Of a stretch of 35,425 nt of DNA, positions 35,318 through 35,425 are shown piece after piece (position 1 is the first letter of the stretch; the number at the start of each line of letters is the position of its first letter). The stretch covers positions 1-35,425 of the forward strand of contig JAETOL010000027.1 of NCBI GenBank assembly GCA_021771755.1. The letters are read 5' to 3'. The position numbers and the translations under genes were made by a program. The notes beneath the pieces are model-generated. The model saw nothing but the letters and a program-made list of their open reading frames with translations, was not told the DNA's origin and searched no databases. This DNA is from Lachnospiraceae bacterium. GTDB lineage: Bacteria > Bacillota > Clostridia > Lachnospirales > Lachnospiraceae.

Positions 35318-35425
35318 GGTCAAGCCCTCGACCTATTAGTAGCAGTCAGCTCCATACGTTACCGCACTTCCACCTCTGCCCTATCTACCTCGTCGTCTTC
35401 AAGGGGTCTTACTTCTTTCGAATGG
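35318..35425 (-). rRNA. 23S rRNA, 3' end (partial)
   Basis: The minus strand carries the conserved last part of bacterial 23S rRNA, including the segment GAGCTGACTGCTACTAATAG followed by GTCGAGGGCTTGACC. By comparison with Bacillus the mature end, which pairs with the 5' end, should be near the GACC at 35318. The rest of the gene lies beyond the window. Confidence 0.93.

Overview
The window looks like chromosome from an acetogenic gut firmicute of the Lachnospiraceae, most like Blautia. Three things point there: an acetogen-type methylene-THF reductase module (metF, metV and a MetV–RnfC2 fusion), the LL-diaminopimelate aminotransferase route to lysine and peptidoglycan, and Asn-tRNA made by an archaeal-type AspRS plus GatCAB. 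This placement is inferred from gene content; no species marker was searched. Almost every gene except glnN and amt lies on the minus strand.

Layout, by increasing coordinate. (1) 160-3506: an M18 aminopeptidase, a Cof-type HAD phosphatase and a frameshifted M20 amidohydrolase, read leftward from a promoter near 3501. (2) 3550-11487: a tight leftward operon of glnA (type I glutamine synthetase), an ANTAR RNA-binding regulator, archaeal-type aspS, gatC, gatA, gatB and dapL, ending in a strong terminator. (3) 11528-19359: a leftward operon of pyrG, gltB and gltD. (4) 19400-20831: purF, divergent from (5) glnN (type III glutamine synthetase), followed by amt with a fused PII domain. (6) 25128-28762: a leftward operon of metV-rnfC2 fusion, metV and metF. 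(7) 28842-31243: a TRIC/UPF0126 membrane protein, a MATE transporter and a tRNA-Trp gene. (8) 31278-34959: a second MATE transporter, then an ECF sigma factor and a DUF4179 membrane protein, both carrying single-base frameshifts. (9) 35072-35425: the 3' end of a 23S rRNA gene and its downstream spacer and terminator.

The middle of the window is a glutamine hub. It holds ammonium uptake and sensing (Amt-PII), two unrelated glutamine synthetases, glutamate synthase, and three further glutamine users (PurF, PyrG, GatCAB). The most interesting signal is regulatory. Four separate leaders (glnA, pyrG-gltBD, glnN, amt) each carry one intrinsic-terminator hairpin whose 5' arm starts with the same seven bases, AAAGGCG. 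In three of the four the arm starts within about 8 nt of the predicted transcription start. No upstream competing hairpin would fit there, so any antitermination should act in trans. The obvious candidate is the ANTAR protein encoded directly behind glnA. Its receiver domain appears to lack the phosphoacceptor aspartate.

Three coding sequences (M20, DUF4179, ECF sigma) are each broken by what looks like one missing A in an A-run. Recurring homopolymer undercalls in the assembly are the simplest explanation, although the DUF4179 site is also a canonical -1 slippery heptamer.
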